Source: Streptomyces xanthochromogenes (lineage in GTDB: Bacteria > Actinomycetota > Actinomycetes > Streptomycetales > Streptomycetaceae). Taken from it: 64,000 bases of DNA. A program made the translations under genes and the position numbers. How positions within the stretch are numbered: position 1 is the first letter of the stretch; each line of letters opens with the position of its first letter. The stretch covers positions 62,001-126,000 of the forward strand of contig NZ_BMUZ01000017.1 of NCBI RefSeq assembly GCF_014650455.1, given 5' to 3'. Below are positions 1 to 7,680 of the stretch, one piece after another. The notes under the pieces were generated by a model that saw nothing but the letters and a program-made list of their open reading frames with translations, had not been told where the DNA came from and did no database searches.

Positions 1-828
1 CGCGCTCTGCAGGTAGGAGGGAAGCACCACAAGAAGGGTGTATCCGGCCGCGGACCAGCCCATGACACGCCCGGCACCGAGGGCCACTGCCCGCACCACC
101 TCGCCCGCGGCGGGCCGCTCGGGCTCCCCTTGGCGCACCTGTTCCCGCTCTGCCTCGAAGACCGGTGTCTCCGCCAGTCGCAGCCGCAGCCAAAGCGCCC
201 CCAGCCCCATCGGCAGCGTCAGCAGGAACGGCAACCGCCAGCCCCAGTCCCCCAGTTGCTCCGCACTGAGCAGCGTGGCGAGGAGTGCCGCCGCGCCCGC
301 GCCGCCCAGCAGTCCCAGCGCCACGGTGAACGACTGCCACGACCCGTAGAGTCCGCGCCGCCCGGGTGGTGCGAACTCGGTCATCAACGAGACCGCACCC
401 CCGAACTCACCGCCCGCGGACAATCCCTGGAGCACTCTCAGAAGGGTGAGCAGCCAGGGTGCGAGGGCGCCGACGGTGGCGTACGTCGGCAGCGCGCCGA
501 TCGCCGTCGTGGCGCCCGTCATCAGCGCGATCACCACGATCAGTACCGGACGCCGGCCGATCCTGTCACCGAGCCGGCCGAACACGGCCGCCCCCACCGG
601 CCGGAAGAAGAACGCGAGCGCGAAGGACGCATACGTCTTCACCAGCGCCTCCACCGCACTGCCACCCTCAGGAGTGAAGAAGCGCGCGGCGATGATCGTC
701 GCGAAGTAGCCGTAGACGCCGAATTCGTACCACTCGATGAAGTTGCCCACCGAGCCCGCGACCAGCGCTCCGCGCGACTGGCCGGACCGGAGGGTCCGCA
801 GGCCGGGTCCGGGTGCGGGACCAGTCAT
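1..828 (-). CDS. MFS transporter, metabolite:H+ symporter type (3' part cut by window edge)
   Basis: Inner-membrane secondary transporter; 276 residues are visible and the gene runs off the left edge. The start ATG at 828 has AGGAAGG six bases upstream. The N-terminus carries the signature of the MHS branch of the major facilitator superfamily (ProP, ShiA, KgtP relatives): VGNFIEWYEFGVYGYFA in the first helix, FRPVGAAVFGRLGDRIGRR as the loop 2-3 motif A, and LQGLSAGGEFGGA in helix 5. Substrates of this branch are carboxylates, osmolytes or shikimate-like acids, and the substrate here cannot be named. The gene is preceded by an 8-bp tandem repeat lying about 70 bases before the start codon. 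The family call is secure, the substrate unknown. Confidence 0.9.
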   Translation of the reverse strand, partial: MTGPAPGPGLRTLRSGQSRGALVAGSVGNFIEWYEFGVYGYFATIIAARFFTPEGGSAVEALVKTYASFALAFFFRPVGAAVFGRLGDRIGRRPVLIVVIALMTGATTAIGALPTYATVGALAPWLLTLLRVLQGLSAGGEFGGAVSLMTEFAPPGRRGLYGSWQSFTVALGLLGGAGAAALLATLLSAEQLGDWGWRLPFLLTLPMGLGALWLRLRLAETPVFEAEREQVRQGEPERPAAGEVVRAVALGAGRVMGWSAAGYTLLVVLPSYLQSA

Positions 829-897
829 GGAGAGCCTTCCTGGGGAGCCGGGGGACGCCCGTCTGCGGGCCGACCCACGGACGTGAGCAGACCGATG

Positions 898-960
<63 letters not shown>

Positions 961-1197
961 TAACGAGCCTCCCTAGTGGGAGTGTTGGCTGCTGTTGGCC
1001 GCAGGGGCGATGGGGCGTGGGCCGGCCGACTGGCCGACGCCGACGACAACGCCCCCGACGGTTCCCGCATCTGCCGGGACTACCCCTTCGACGCCAAGAC
1101 CAACCCGGCCTTCGAGAGGACGGCGATTTGTACCTGCGGTGAAGCCCGGCTCAGCCGATGACCGTCCGGCTGCCGGGGCGAGGGGGCTGTAAACGCA
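961..1197. other. Intergenic stretch without a recognisable gene
   Basis: Between the tandem repeat and the terminator there is only a 61-codon open frame on the plus strand (976-1161). Its C-terminal part has a protein-like, Cys-containing composition (DYPFDAKTNPAF, ICTCGEA), but it has no good ribosome binding site and I recognise no family. It may be a decayed gene fragment. Nothing else is visible. Confidence 0.4.
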
Positions 1198-1229
1198 GCA
1201 ATGCCCGCCGCATGAGCGGCGGGCATTGC
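1198..1229 (-). terminator. Perfect 14-bp stem-loop after the transglycosylase gene
   Basis: A perfect inverted repeat (arms 1198-1211 and 1216-1229, 4-base loop) lies about 34 bases past the transglycosylase stop codon. On the minus strand it is followed by TGCGTTTACAG, a short T-containing run. This is the usual form of an intrinsic terminator in high-GC actinobacteria, where the U-tract is often weak. Confidence 0.85.
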
Positions 1230-1262
1230 GGATTGAGCTGTTGTGGTGTGTCAGCTGGTGGC

Positions 1263-1667
1263 TCAGTACCAGTGGTGGGCCTGCCAGAAGTTCCAGGCGC
1301 CGACCGGGCTGCCGTAGCGGGAGTTCATGTAGTCCAGACCCCACTTGATCTGGGTGGCCGGGTTGGTCTTCCAGTCCGAACCGGCGGACGCCATCTTCGA
1401 CGCCGGCAGGGCCTGGACCAGACCGTAGGCACCGGAGGAGGAGTTCGTGGCAGTGTGGTTCCAGCCACTCTCCTGAGTGACGATCTTGCTGAAGGCCTCG
1501 AACTGCGCCGGGTCCTTGATCATCTGCTGGGCGATCGCCTTGGCGTTCGCCGGGGCCGCCTGAGCGGGAACCGTGGCGAACAGGGAACCGGCGGCACCAA
1601 CGGCCACGACGGCACCCGCGAGGGTCTTCTTGGAGGTGGCGATGCGGCGGATGACTGCGTTGGACAC
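1263..1667 (-). CDS. Secreted SLT-type transglycosylase, small
   Basis: Predicted peptidoglycan-cleaving enzyme acting outside the membrane. The 134-residue product starts at GTG 1667 with GGAAGG about 7 bases upstream. A Sec signal peptide occupies about residues 1-38 (basic start IRRIATSKK, hydrophobic core AGAVVAVGAAG, cleavage near AQA-AP). The mature part is one compact lysozyme-like domain: TQESGWNHTA holds the presumed catalytic Glu, SSSGAYGLVQALPASKM follows, and it ends NFWQAHHWY. This resembles the C-terminal domain of aggregation-promoting-factor/transglycosylase proteins common in Streptomyces. The ORF could begin earlier at 1727, but that would put 20 extra residues before the signal peptide. 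The gene stands alone, followed by a strong terminator. Confidence 0.88.
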   Translation of the reverse strand: MSNAVIRRIATSKKTLAGAVVAVGAAGSLFATVPAQAAPANAKAIAQQMIKDPAQFEAFSKIVTQESGWNHTATNSSSGAYGLVQALPASKMASAGSDWKTNPATQIKWGLDYMNSRYGSPVGAWNFWQAHHWY

Positions 1668-2306
1668 GAAGAGGCCTTCCGAAGGGAACAAGGACGGTCG
1701 CGGCATACCGGGGCATGCATGACCCACTCACACGAGCAGAGGGGTTCGTCCGCGGCGGGTGAAGCACCCGTGCCGCCTGGCGACACATCCAGTTCTACCG
1801 ACACCCCCACGGCCTGGCAACGCCCCCCACTTACTAACGGGCCTCGCAGCGAAGCCGCGCCATTGCCCCGCGAGCTGTCCGCGCCAGACCCGGTCCGCAC
1901 AGGGCGCGGGCGGCAGAGGAACCAAGGACGGGGCTCATCGACGGCCACTAGGCCCACTCGTATGTGACCAAGGTCCTGTGGGCCGCCTCACGACAAATGT
2001 GCCCGAATATCACGGATTGCTACGATCCATACCCTTGGATGACATGGGCCACGGGCCCGAAACACACCACAAATCGAAGGAACACGAGCGAAGCGAACAG
2101 CGAAACCCGAGGCCCCCGCCGCCGCCCGCACCCACCCCACCGACTCCGCCCAGGAGCGCCGTGCGGCAGCAGCGATGAAGGCCGGCGCGGCACCATGTGT
2201 GGCGCTGGTCGGGTTCGTCTTCCGTCTTCGTCGGCAAGCCGATGCTCCATGGGCTCGGTACGGCCGCCCCGAGCCGCCGCGCCAGGCGGCTGCCATGGTG
2301 CCGCTC
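1668..2306. other. Intergenic region upstream of the transglycosylase gene
   Basis: About 640 bases with no supported gene; the open frames here are arginine/proline-rich GC-skew frames. It must hold the transglycosylase promoter and a leader. A GC-rich inverted repeat around 1752-1776 (GGCGGCACGGGTG facing CACCCG) is the clearest secondary structure, about 85-110 bases upstream of the start. I looked for the c-di-AMP (ydaO) riboswitch that precedes many Streptomyces cell-wall hydrolase genes, but did not find its conserved 3' segments. Confidence 0.5.
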
Positions 2307-3257
2307 TCAGGTCAAAGCCGTGCCCAGCAGCTCGACGCGATGCGATGTCGTTGGAACGCTCACACCGAGAATGCCGAAGATGAGATCGCGGCCCATCGTC
2401 GCGCCCACCAGCGTATTGACCGGTCCGAACGAGGCCGCCATCGGTGTGGCCGCGGCTCCGGCCGTGGCCTTTGCCTCTTGGCGCGACGCGAGGAAGGCGG
2501 TGACGTCGGCGGGCCGGATGAGCGGGCCGCTCGACCCGACCCGAAGACCGCAGCCTCCCGTGATCATCGACGCTCCGCGCTCAAGACAGGCTTGAGCGCA
2601 CAGTTCGGGCAGCGATGCAGGACGGTCGGCGGCGACGACGAGGAATCCGCCTTCGCGCAGGTGCGGCACCAGCGCCTCGCTGCTCGTGACGGTTTCCATG
2701 ACAGTGATCGGCTCCGCTTCGGGGAGACGCTCACGCACCCATTCGCCGGCCACCTCGACCTTGGCCCGTCCGACGTCACAACGCCGGTAGAGGTATTGGC
2801 GGTTCAGGTTCTCCAGCGCGACCCGGTCGCCGTCCACGAGCGTGAGCCCGCCCACGCCCGCACCCACGATCTCGGCGAGCACCGCGCCGCCGATCCCGCC
2901 GACGCCGAGAACGGTCACGTGCGCCGCGCGCAGCCGGTCCTGTGCCGCCCCGGCATCCAGGCCCAAGGCCGCGAAGTACTCGACCTGGTTCCGCCAGGCG
3001 GAGGAGTGCCACGACCGGTCGAACGGGGCTACTACGAGGCGAAGTTGACGGAGCGCACGCACGATGGCGTCCACTCGGCTTCCGCTCGGCGCCGGGAGAC
3101 CGGCTGGTTCGTCGGCGACCGCTGTGAGCCATTGGAACATCGCTTCGGGGCAGCGTCGGACCAGCAGTACCTCGTCGGAAAAGACGCGCAGCTCGTCGCC
3201 GTCGCGGGACCAGGTCGCCGCGGGCGACAGAACGTAGCGGTCGACTCCGTCAGCCAT
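2307..3257 (-). CDS. ThiF/E1-like adenylyltransferase of the RiPP cluster
   Basis: Predicted to adenylate a carboxylate with ATP, in the manner of ThiF, MoeB and the RiPP enzyme MccB. The protein has 316 residues. Residues 1 to about 105 form a separate N-terminal domain that may be a peptide-recognition (RRE-like) fold; that is inference. From about residue 110 comes the Rossmann domain with GVGGIGG (118-124), then LVDGDRV with Asp142 and Asp144, ENLNRQYLY (Asn152, Arg153, Gln154) and Lys166 in DVGRAKVEVA, the residues that bind ATP and Mg in this family. The paired CxxC motifs that hold structural zinc in ThiF/MoeB/MccB are absent. ATG 3257 has GGAGGG seven bases upstream and lies 41 bases after the previous gene. 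It is the last gene of the minus arm. Confidence 0.85.
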   Translation of the reverse strand: MADGVDRYVLSPAATWSRDGDELRVFSDEVLLVRRCPEAMFQWLTAVADEPAGLPAPSGSRVDAIVRALRQLRLVVAPFDRSWHSSAWRNQVEYFAALGLDAGAAQDRLRAAHVTVLGVGGIGGAVLAEIVGAGVGGLTLVDGDRVALENLNRQYLYRRCDVGRAKVEVAGEWVRERLPEAEPITVMETVTSSEALVPHLREGGFLVVAADRPASLPELCAQACLERGASMITGGCGLRVGSSGPLIRPADVTAFLASRQEAKATAGAAATPMAASFGPVNTLVGATMGRDLIFGILGVSVPTTSHRVELLGTALT

Positions 3258-3298
3258 CCCTGGCCCTCCTTCGTAGCGAGATCACCGTTGCGCGAAGA

Positions 3299-4543
3299 TC
3301 AGGAAGCACCGGCGTTCCAGCTGAACCGGGGGAAGCGCACGGCGCCCATCGGCGGCCAGGGCCGACCTGCCAGTTCCTCGCGCTGCAGCCAGTGGCCTCG
3401 CAGACGCAGGAGTGGCAGGACCGGGCACTGCTCGCAGACCGCCCGACGCAGCTCGTCGTACGCCGCTTCGTCGTCCGGGACTTCGGACAACCGGTGCAGC
3501 AGCGGCGCGAGGACGGGGTCACGGCGCGCCGGGTCGAGCAGGTCCAGAGCACTGATCGGATCCTCGAAGAGCGGGCCCCGCAAGGCGAGGAGCACGTCGC
3601 AGGACTGTGCCGAGCCCGAGACGAAGTCGGCGGGAGCCAGCTCGATCCGGACACCGAGGTTCTCGGTCAGCTGGGCCGCGACTTCTTCGGCCACGTCCCG
3701 ATTGGGGTAGTAGTCCCAGTAGCCCAGGCGCAGCCGTACGCCGGAGCCGAGGTTGCTGGGCGGTGCCTCGACGTGGTGGTCGGGCGCTGCCGACTCCGCA
3801 CCGTTCCAGCACCGTGCGACAAGGCGGTCGTATCGGAGCGCGCCGAGGAGCCGGCGACGGAACTCCGCGTCACCCGCTGCCGAGGGGCTGTCGGGGTTGA
3901 TCTCCAGGCACATCTCGATCGCGGTCGGTGCCGTGTGGAACGCCTGGCTGTCCGCGAAGTCAGGGACGCGGTCGAGCGGAAAAGCCGTCGCGCACGTCAC
4001 ATCGACCTCGCCCCGCCGGAACCGCTCCGGGGCGTCGTGCGGATCGCGGCGGACCAGCACCCGCACAGGTGGCGTGCCGGCCTTGACGGGTTTGAGCCAG
4101 TACTCGTCATCGGAAGTGCGCACGGCACGCTCGTACATACCGGAGGACAGCTGCCCGCACGACGAGATGGGAGCGAGGTCGACACTCCGGAGCAGGCTGG
4201 GCAGGTGCGGCGCCTGGCGGCGGAGCTCGATGACGAGCGCGTCCTTCGAGGTGCGGACCGCGCGGATGTCTCGCAGGAACCGCTGGAGCGACGGAACCGT
4301 GAGCGCGGTCCGGATCGCCCGGGCGTGATCGCGCGCTCGTACCGGGCTCCCGTCGGAGAAGGACGCGCCCTGCTGGACGCGGTAGTGCTGGCTCAGCCCG
4401 TCGTCCTCGACCCACATGAGATCGAGTCGGCTTCGCTGGCTCGCCGCGGCGAACCAGCGGCTCAGGTAGTCGCCTCCCGTGGGCCCGTGCCATCGAATCG
4501 GATCGTCGTCCACCTCGACAGTGACGGGGCGCGTCACGTTCAC
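3299..4543 (-). CDS. Cytoplasmic SBP_bac_5-like (oligopeptide-binding protein-like) protein
   Basis: Resembles the periplasmic/lipoprotein peptide-binding proteins DppA/OppA, but has no signal peptide or lipobox and no permease or ATPase gene nearby. The 414-residue product starts at GTG 4543, overlapping the upstream stop codon as GTGA; an in-frame ATG at 4618 would need a long overlap. Recognisable family segments are FSDGSPVRARDHARAIRTAL near residue 70 (the DG-x-P-x-x-A-x-D segment), LRYDRLVARCWNG, and a C-terminal LRLGYWDYYPNRD lobe. Family members bind peptides between two lobes. Inside a RiPP operon it could bind the precursor or a product in the cytosol, or be a repurposed catalyst; there is no direct evidence for any of these. 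The family call comes from motif reading only. Confidence 0.7.
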   Translation of the reverse strand: MNVTRPVTVEVDDDPIRWHGPTGGDYLSRWFAAASQRSRLDLMWVEDDGLSQHYRVQQGASFSDGSPVRARDHARAIRTALTVPSLQRFLRDIRAVRTSKDALVIELRRQAPHLPSLLRSVDLAPISSCGQLSSGMYERAVRTSDDEYWLKPVKAGTPPVRVLVRRDPHDAPERFRRGEVDVTCATAFPLDRVPDFADSQAFHTAPTAIEMCLEINPDSPSAAGDAEFRRRLLGALRYDRLVARCWNGAESAAPDHHVEAPPSNLGSGVRLRLGYWDYYPNRDVAEEVAAQLTENLGVRIELAPADFVSGSAQSCDVLLALRGPLFEDPISALDLLDPARRDPVLAPLLHRLSEVPDDEAAYDELRRAVCEQCPVLPLLRLRGHWLQREELAGRPWPPMGAVRFPRFSWNAGAS

Positions 4544-6534
4544 GTGGTCACGAGGGGGCTGTCGGCCACCGGAGGCGTCCGTCCGGGGGCATCCGGTGAG
4601 GCGTCGATCCGAGCACACAGCCCGGCCACCGCCGTGGCGACCTCGCGCAGCCGGCCAGGGGCGATGTTGTCGAGGAGGGCTTCGCGTTCGTCCCGCCCGC
4701 GCGGCATGAGGGCCTTGAACACCTTGGCCTGAGCCGGCGTCAGGCGGAGGGTCGACACCTCTGCCTCATTCGCGCGATAGACGACCACGACCGTCGGACG
4801 GTTCAGCTCCGGTTTCCAGGTGATTTCACGCGGGTCGGAGATCATCGCGACGACGTCGACGTCGAATGCCTCGATCAGGAAATGCGGCTTCTCCTCCACG
4901 GTGGCGGGCCGCCGGTAGACGTTGACGAGCTCCTCCTCGACCTCGTCCCCCCGGAATTCCGCGAGCATCGAGTCGTATGCGAACAGCGCCCTGGCGGCTT
5001 GCGCGTGCTCACCCTCCAACTGCGCCAGAATCTCGACGAGCGCTTCCTCGATGGGCATGGCAGCCCGTTCGAGCAGTGCGTCGATGAATGCGACGTACGT
5101 GTGTCCCGCCCCTTGCTTGAGGAATCGCAGCAGGTGGTAATAGCGGCGCGTGAAGTATCGCGAAAGGCGCAATACGTCCTGGTAGTACTCGTAATCCCGG
5201 TTCCCGCTGCGAATGAAGGTGAATCCGGTGAAGGTCGCCAGATCGTCCTTGATGAGCGCGCGGACGTCCGACGGGAGGAAGGTGCCCATGACGTCGAGTC
5301 CGCCTTCGAGCGGCTGGAGTTTAGCCCGGTACTCGTCCGTGATCTCGGCGCCGGGAAGCGGCTGAAGCACACTGAGGTCGCTGTTGACGGCACCATAGGC
5401 GATCGCGTCGAAGACGACCTCCAACGCCTTTTCAAGGTCCTCGGCGCTCTCGTCCGGGTATCCCACGATCGTGTTCGTCTCGAACTGGATGCCGACTTCC
5501 TGGGCGGACCGAAAGAACTCGTAGGTCCGCTTCGTCGAGGGCATCTTCAGCATGGCCTTGAGGATCTTCTCCGACCCGGCGTCCGTGCCGCAGAAGATGT
5601 TGAAGCATCCGGCGTCGGCCATGCGCCGCAGAAGGGACGGGTTGACGTTGTCCGGTCGGACCGCGCAGCCCCACTCGAACATGTCGTTGTGCTCGGCGAA
5701 ATAGGACACGAACTCGTCCAGGTACGTGCGCTTGTTGGCGAAGTTGTCGTGCAGGAAGTTGAACTGGGTCACCCCGTACGTGCGGTGCAGGAAGCGCAGC
5801 TCTTCGAGGATGACCGCGGGGTCCTTGATCCGGAAGTCACGGTCCCAGAACGTCGACGTCATGCAGAACTTGCACGAATAGGTGCACCCGGAGCCGATGT
5901 GCACGTCGAAGATGTGCGGGGTCGACAGGCGGATGTAGTCGCCCATCGGGACGGCGCCGTACGCGGGCATCGGCACGAGGTTCAGATTCGTGGTCGGCTG
6001 AGGCCCACTGGAGACGGCCTGGCTGTTCCTGCACGACCAGAAGCCGAGCACTCCGGCGGGATCGGCCCCGTCGGCAACGGCATCCGCGAGGGCGGTGATC
6101 GCGAGCTCTCCCTCGCCGCGGCACACGAAGTCGACACAGTCGGCGAAGCGCGGGAGAGCGTCCGGGAAGACACCGAACGTTCCGGGTCCGCCGAGAACCA
6201 CCGTGACATCGGGTCGGAGCCGCTTGACCTCACGCCCGATGAGAAGGCATGCCGGGAGGGTGTCCGCGAGGCAGGTGAGGCCGAGAATGTCGGGATCGGC
6301 GGCCAGGAAGCGAGCGCACGTCTGGTCGAGCCAGTCCGCGTCACCGGGCTCGAAGGCGCCGATCCGGTGCTCGTACTCCAGGTCGACGACGACGGCGGGG
6401 TGACCGTGAGCCATCAGCGGAGAGGCGATACAGAGCAGCCCGAGAGGAACGAAGAAAGGAGAATTGACATCGGAATTGATCAAGGGGCGGCCCAGCGTCA
6501 CGCGAGCCTGCCGCGTGGACGATCGGACCGACAC
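4540..6534 (-). CDS. B12-binding-domain radical SAM enzyme, probable RiPP C-methyltransferase
   Basis: Predicted cobalamin-dependent radical SAM enzyme. With the start at GTG 6534 (GGAGGG four bases upstream) it has 664 residues; an ATG at 6582 lacks a Shine-Dalgarno sequence but lies 9 bases after the precursor stop. Residues about 15-165 look like a cobalamin-binding Rossmann fold with VVLGGPGTFG; the DxHxxG lower-ligand motif is not seen, as in other B12 radical SAM methylases. The cluster motif CTYSCKFC is at 217-224 (CX3CX2C), followed by the radical SAM barrel (CGTDAGSEKILKAM, NTIVGYPDE). The last roughly 130 residues hold an extra domain ending in a winged-helix-like segment. Relatives methylate unactivated carbons in peptides. 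It is translationally coupled (GTGA) to the next gene. Methylation is inferred from family. Confidence 0.85.
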   Translation of the reverse strand: MSVRSSTRQARVTLGRPLINSDVNSPFFVPLGLLCIASPLMAHGHPAVVVDLEYEHRIGAFEPGDADWLDQTCARFLAADPDILGLTCLADTLPACLLIGREVKRLRPDVTVVLGGPGTFGVFPDALPRFADCVDFVCRGEGELAITALADAVADGADPAGVLGFWSCRNSQAVSSGPQPTTNLNLVPMPAYGAVPMGDYIRLSTPHIFDVHIGSGCTYSCKFCMTSTFWDRDFRIKDPAVILEELRFLHRTYGVTQFNFLHDNFANKRTYLDEFVSYFAEHNDMFEWGCAVRPDNVNPSLLRRMADAGCFNIFCGTDAGSEKILKAMLKMPSTKRTYEFFRSAQEVGIQFETNTIVGYPDESAEDLEKALEVVFDAIAYGAVNSDLSVLQPLPGAEITDEYRAKLQPLEGGLDVMGTFLPSDVRALIKDDLATFTGFTFIRSGNRDYEYYQDVLRLSRYFTRRYYHLLRFLKQGAGHTYVAFIDALLERAAMPIEEALVEILAQLEGEHAQAARALFAYDSMLAEFRGDEVEEELVNVYRRPATVEEKPHFLIEAFDVDVVAMISDPREITWKPELNRPTVVVVYRANEAEVSTLRLTPAQAKVFKALMPRGRDEREALLDNIAPGRLREVATAVAGLCARIDASPDAPGRTPPVADSPLVTT

Positions 6535-6591
6535 CTGGCCCTCCCCGGCAAACGAGAGGGCCAGTCGCTTCTGAGTCGGCATCAGATGCGA

Positions 6592-6753
6592 TCAGCAGCG
6601 CCGCGCGACGATGGCACCCAAAGTGGCCGATGACAGCGTGATCAATTCGACGTCATCGGCAAGATCAAGACCTTCCTCGTCGGAGAAGAGCACCATGTCC
6701 GGCTCCGCCTCGTCCGTCACGGTCAGTGAACGCTCCTGCAGTTCCTGTGCCAT
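6592..6753 (-). CDS. Candidate RiPP precursor peptide, 53 residues
   Basis: A short gene starting at ATG 6753 with GAGGGG six bases upstream, the best ribosome binding site of the minus arm, and a promoter-like sequence 40-70 bases before the start. Residues 1-38 are strongly acidic (TDEAEPD, SDEEGLDLADD), typical of a RiPP leader. The C-terminal LITLSSATLGAIVARRC (37-53) changes abruptly to small, hydroxylated and beta-branched residues ending in Arg-Arg-Cys, and is the likely core region. No GG or AxA cleavage motif is obvious. The radical SAM gene follows directly. It matches no precursor family I can name. The alternative is a small unrelated protein; position, leader/core asymmetry and first place in the operon argue for a precursor. 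Confidence 0.75.
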   Translation of the reverse strand: MAQELQERSLTVTDEAEPDMVLFSDEEGLDLADDVELITLSSATLGAIVARRC

Positions 6754-6794
6754 TTTTGACCCCTCTTCGCCTTGACTGGCTCCAACATCCTTAT

Positions 6795-6821
6795 CTCATA
6801 CAGTCTTTGGCGTCTCGTCAA
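6795..6821 (-). promoter_or_regulatory. Promoter candidate for the precursor operon
   Basis: On the minus strand TTGACG (6816-6821) is followed by TATGAG (6795-6800, 15-base spacer) or TGAGAT (6793-6798, 17-base spacer), giving a leader of about 30-40 bases before the precursor ATG. The -35 box is close to the HrdB consensus. Assigned by eye only. Confidence 0.55.
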
Positions 6822-7680
6822 TGGGGAGTGCACACGTTTTCCGCCGTCACATCCGATCCCGGATCCATCGGCCGATACGTGGAAGTGATCTTGCCAGGAA
6901 TAAGAAAGTGCCCTGCGGCCTGCGACGATGGAAGCTCTTCGGTCTGCCACAACGCAAGATCACGAGAGCGCTTCCCACACCTAATCTCCCCATTCCGCGG
7001 GTCGGGGCCCCGGCACGTTTCGATGATCCAAATCCGGTCGCGCACGGAGGGCCGATTCATTGGTGAGAGCCTCTCTCTCCGTGACGGACACGATGACAGC
7101 GGGTTTGGTTGATCGGGAGGAATCGAGCCGGACGAATCAAGAAGGCCCAGCACTTCACCGCTCCGGCCGAGCCATTTCATGGGGCGGGAACTGCCGACGG
7201 CCCGAGCCGTTCCGGCAGCGTCTCGCGTACACAATCTCCCGCATCGCGCACTTGCCCGACGGCCGCCGACCAACGGACGCCGGGCCTTTCCGGCCTCTTG
7301 TCGGGCTTGATCGAGTCTGGGTAGGCTGCTTCGGGTCCGGAGCAGCACCAGGCGGAGAGCTCGCCGTCTGATGCTGCTCACCCCCGGCGGACGAGGGCTG
7401 AACATGAATAGGTTCCCGCCACGTAACAGAAAAGATCAAGGCCCCGGAATACGCAGATCGCGGAAGTCGGCTCGGCGGTCACTCCCCTCAACGAGCGCAA
7501 TCATTCGAGTTGTTGGGCAGTATCTCCGCGTCGGCGGTCATGAGATTTCTCCGCATGGAGGGATCGTCTCCCGGCGAACACCCGGCCCATGGTTCCTGCA
7601 TCAGCCTGAAGGGCTGAGTGCCATCGGCCTCTATTTCTACGCGCCTTCCATCATGTGACATTCGGGACGGAGCTACGATT
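6822..7680. other. Long divergent intergenic region of the RiPP cluster
   Basis: About 860 bases of noticeably lower GC than the flanks, between the two arms of the cluster. The open frames here have mixed third-position GC and no plausible start sites, so I call none a gene. It should hold the control sites for both arms. No pathway-specific regulator gene lies in or next to the cluster, which makes this region the main place to look for a binding site of an unlinked regulator. Confidence 0.6.
7298..7327 (+). promoter_or_regulatory. Promoter candidate for the plus arm of the RiPP cluster
   Basis: TTGTCG (7298-7303), an 18-base spacer and TAGGCT (7322-7327) fit a vegetative sigma-factor promoter. 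It would leave a leader of roughly 345 bases before the P450 start at 7681, long for Streptomyces, so a nearer promoter may also exist. Confidence 0.4.

Noticed and set aside
1668..1960. c-di-AMP (ydaO-type) riboswitch upstream of the transglycosylase gene
   Set aside because: The gene type would fit, and there is a GC-rich hairpin, but the conserved junction segments of ydaO, such as the AGCTAACC-like 3' element, are absent.
1988..2296. ORFs on both strands in the region between transglycosylase and ThiF-like genes
   Set aside because: Arg/Pro/Ala-rich shadow translations without ribosome binding sites or third-position GC bias.
7371..7658. 95-codon ORF in the RiPP intergenic region
   Set aside because: Low third-position GC, no ribosome binding site, no recognisable motif; likely non-coding.
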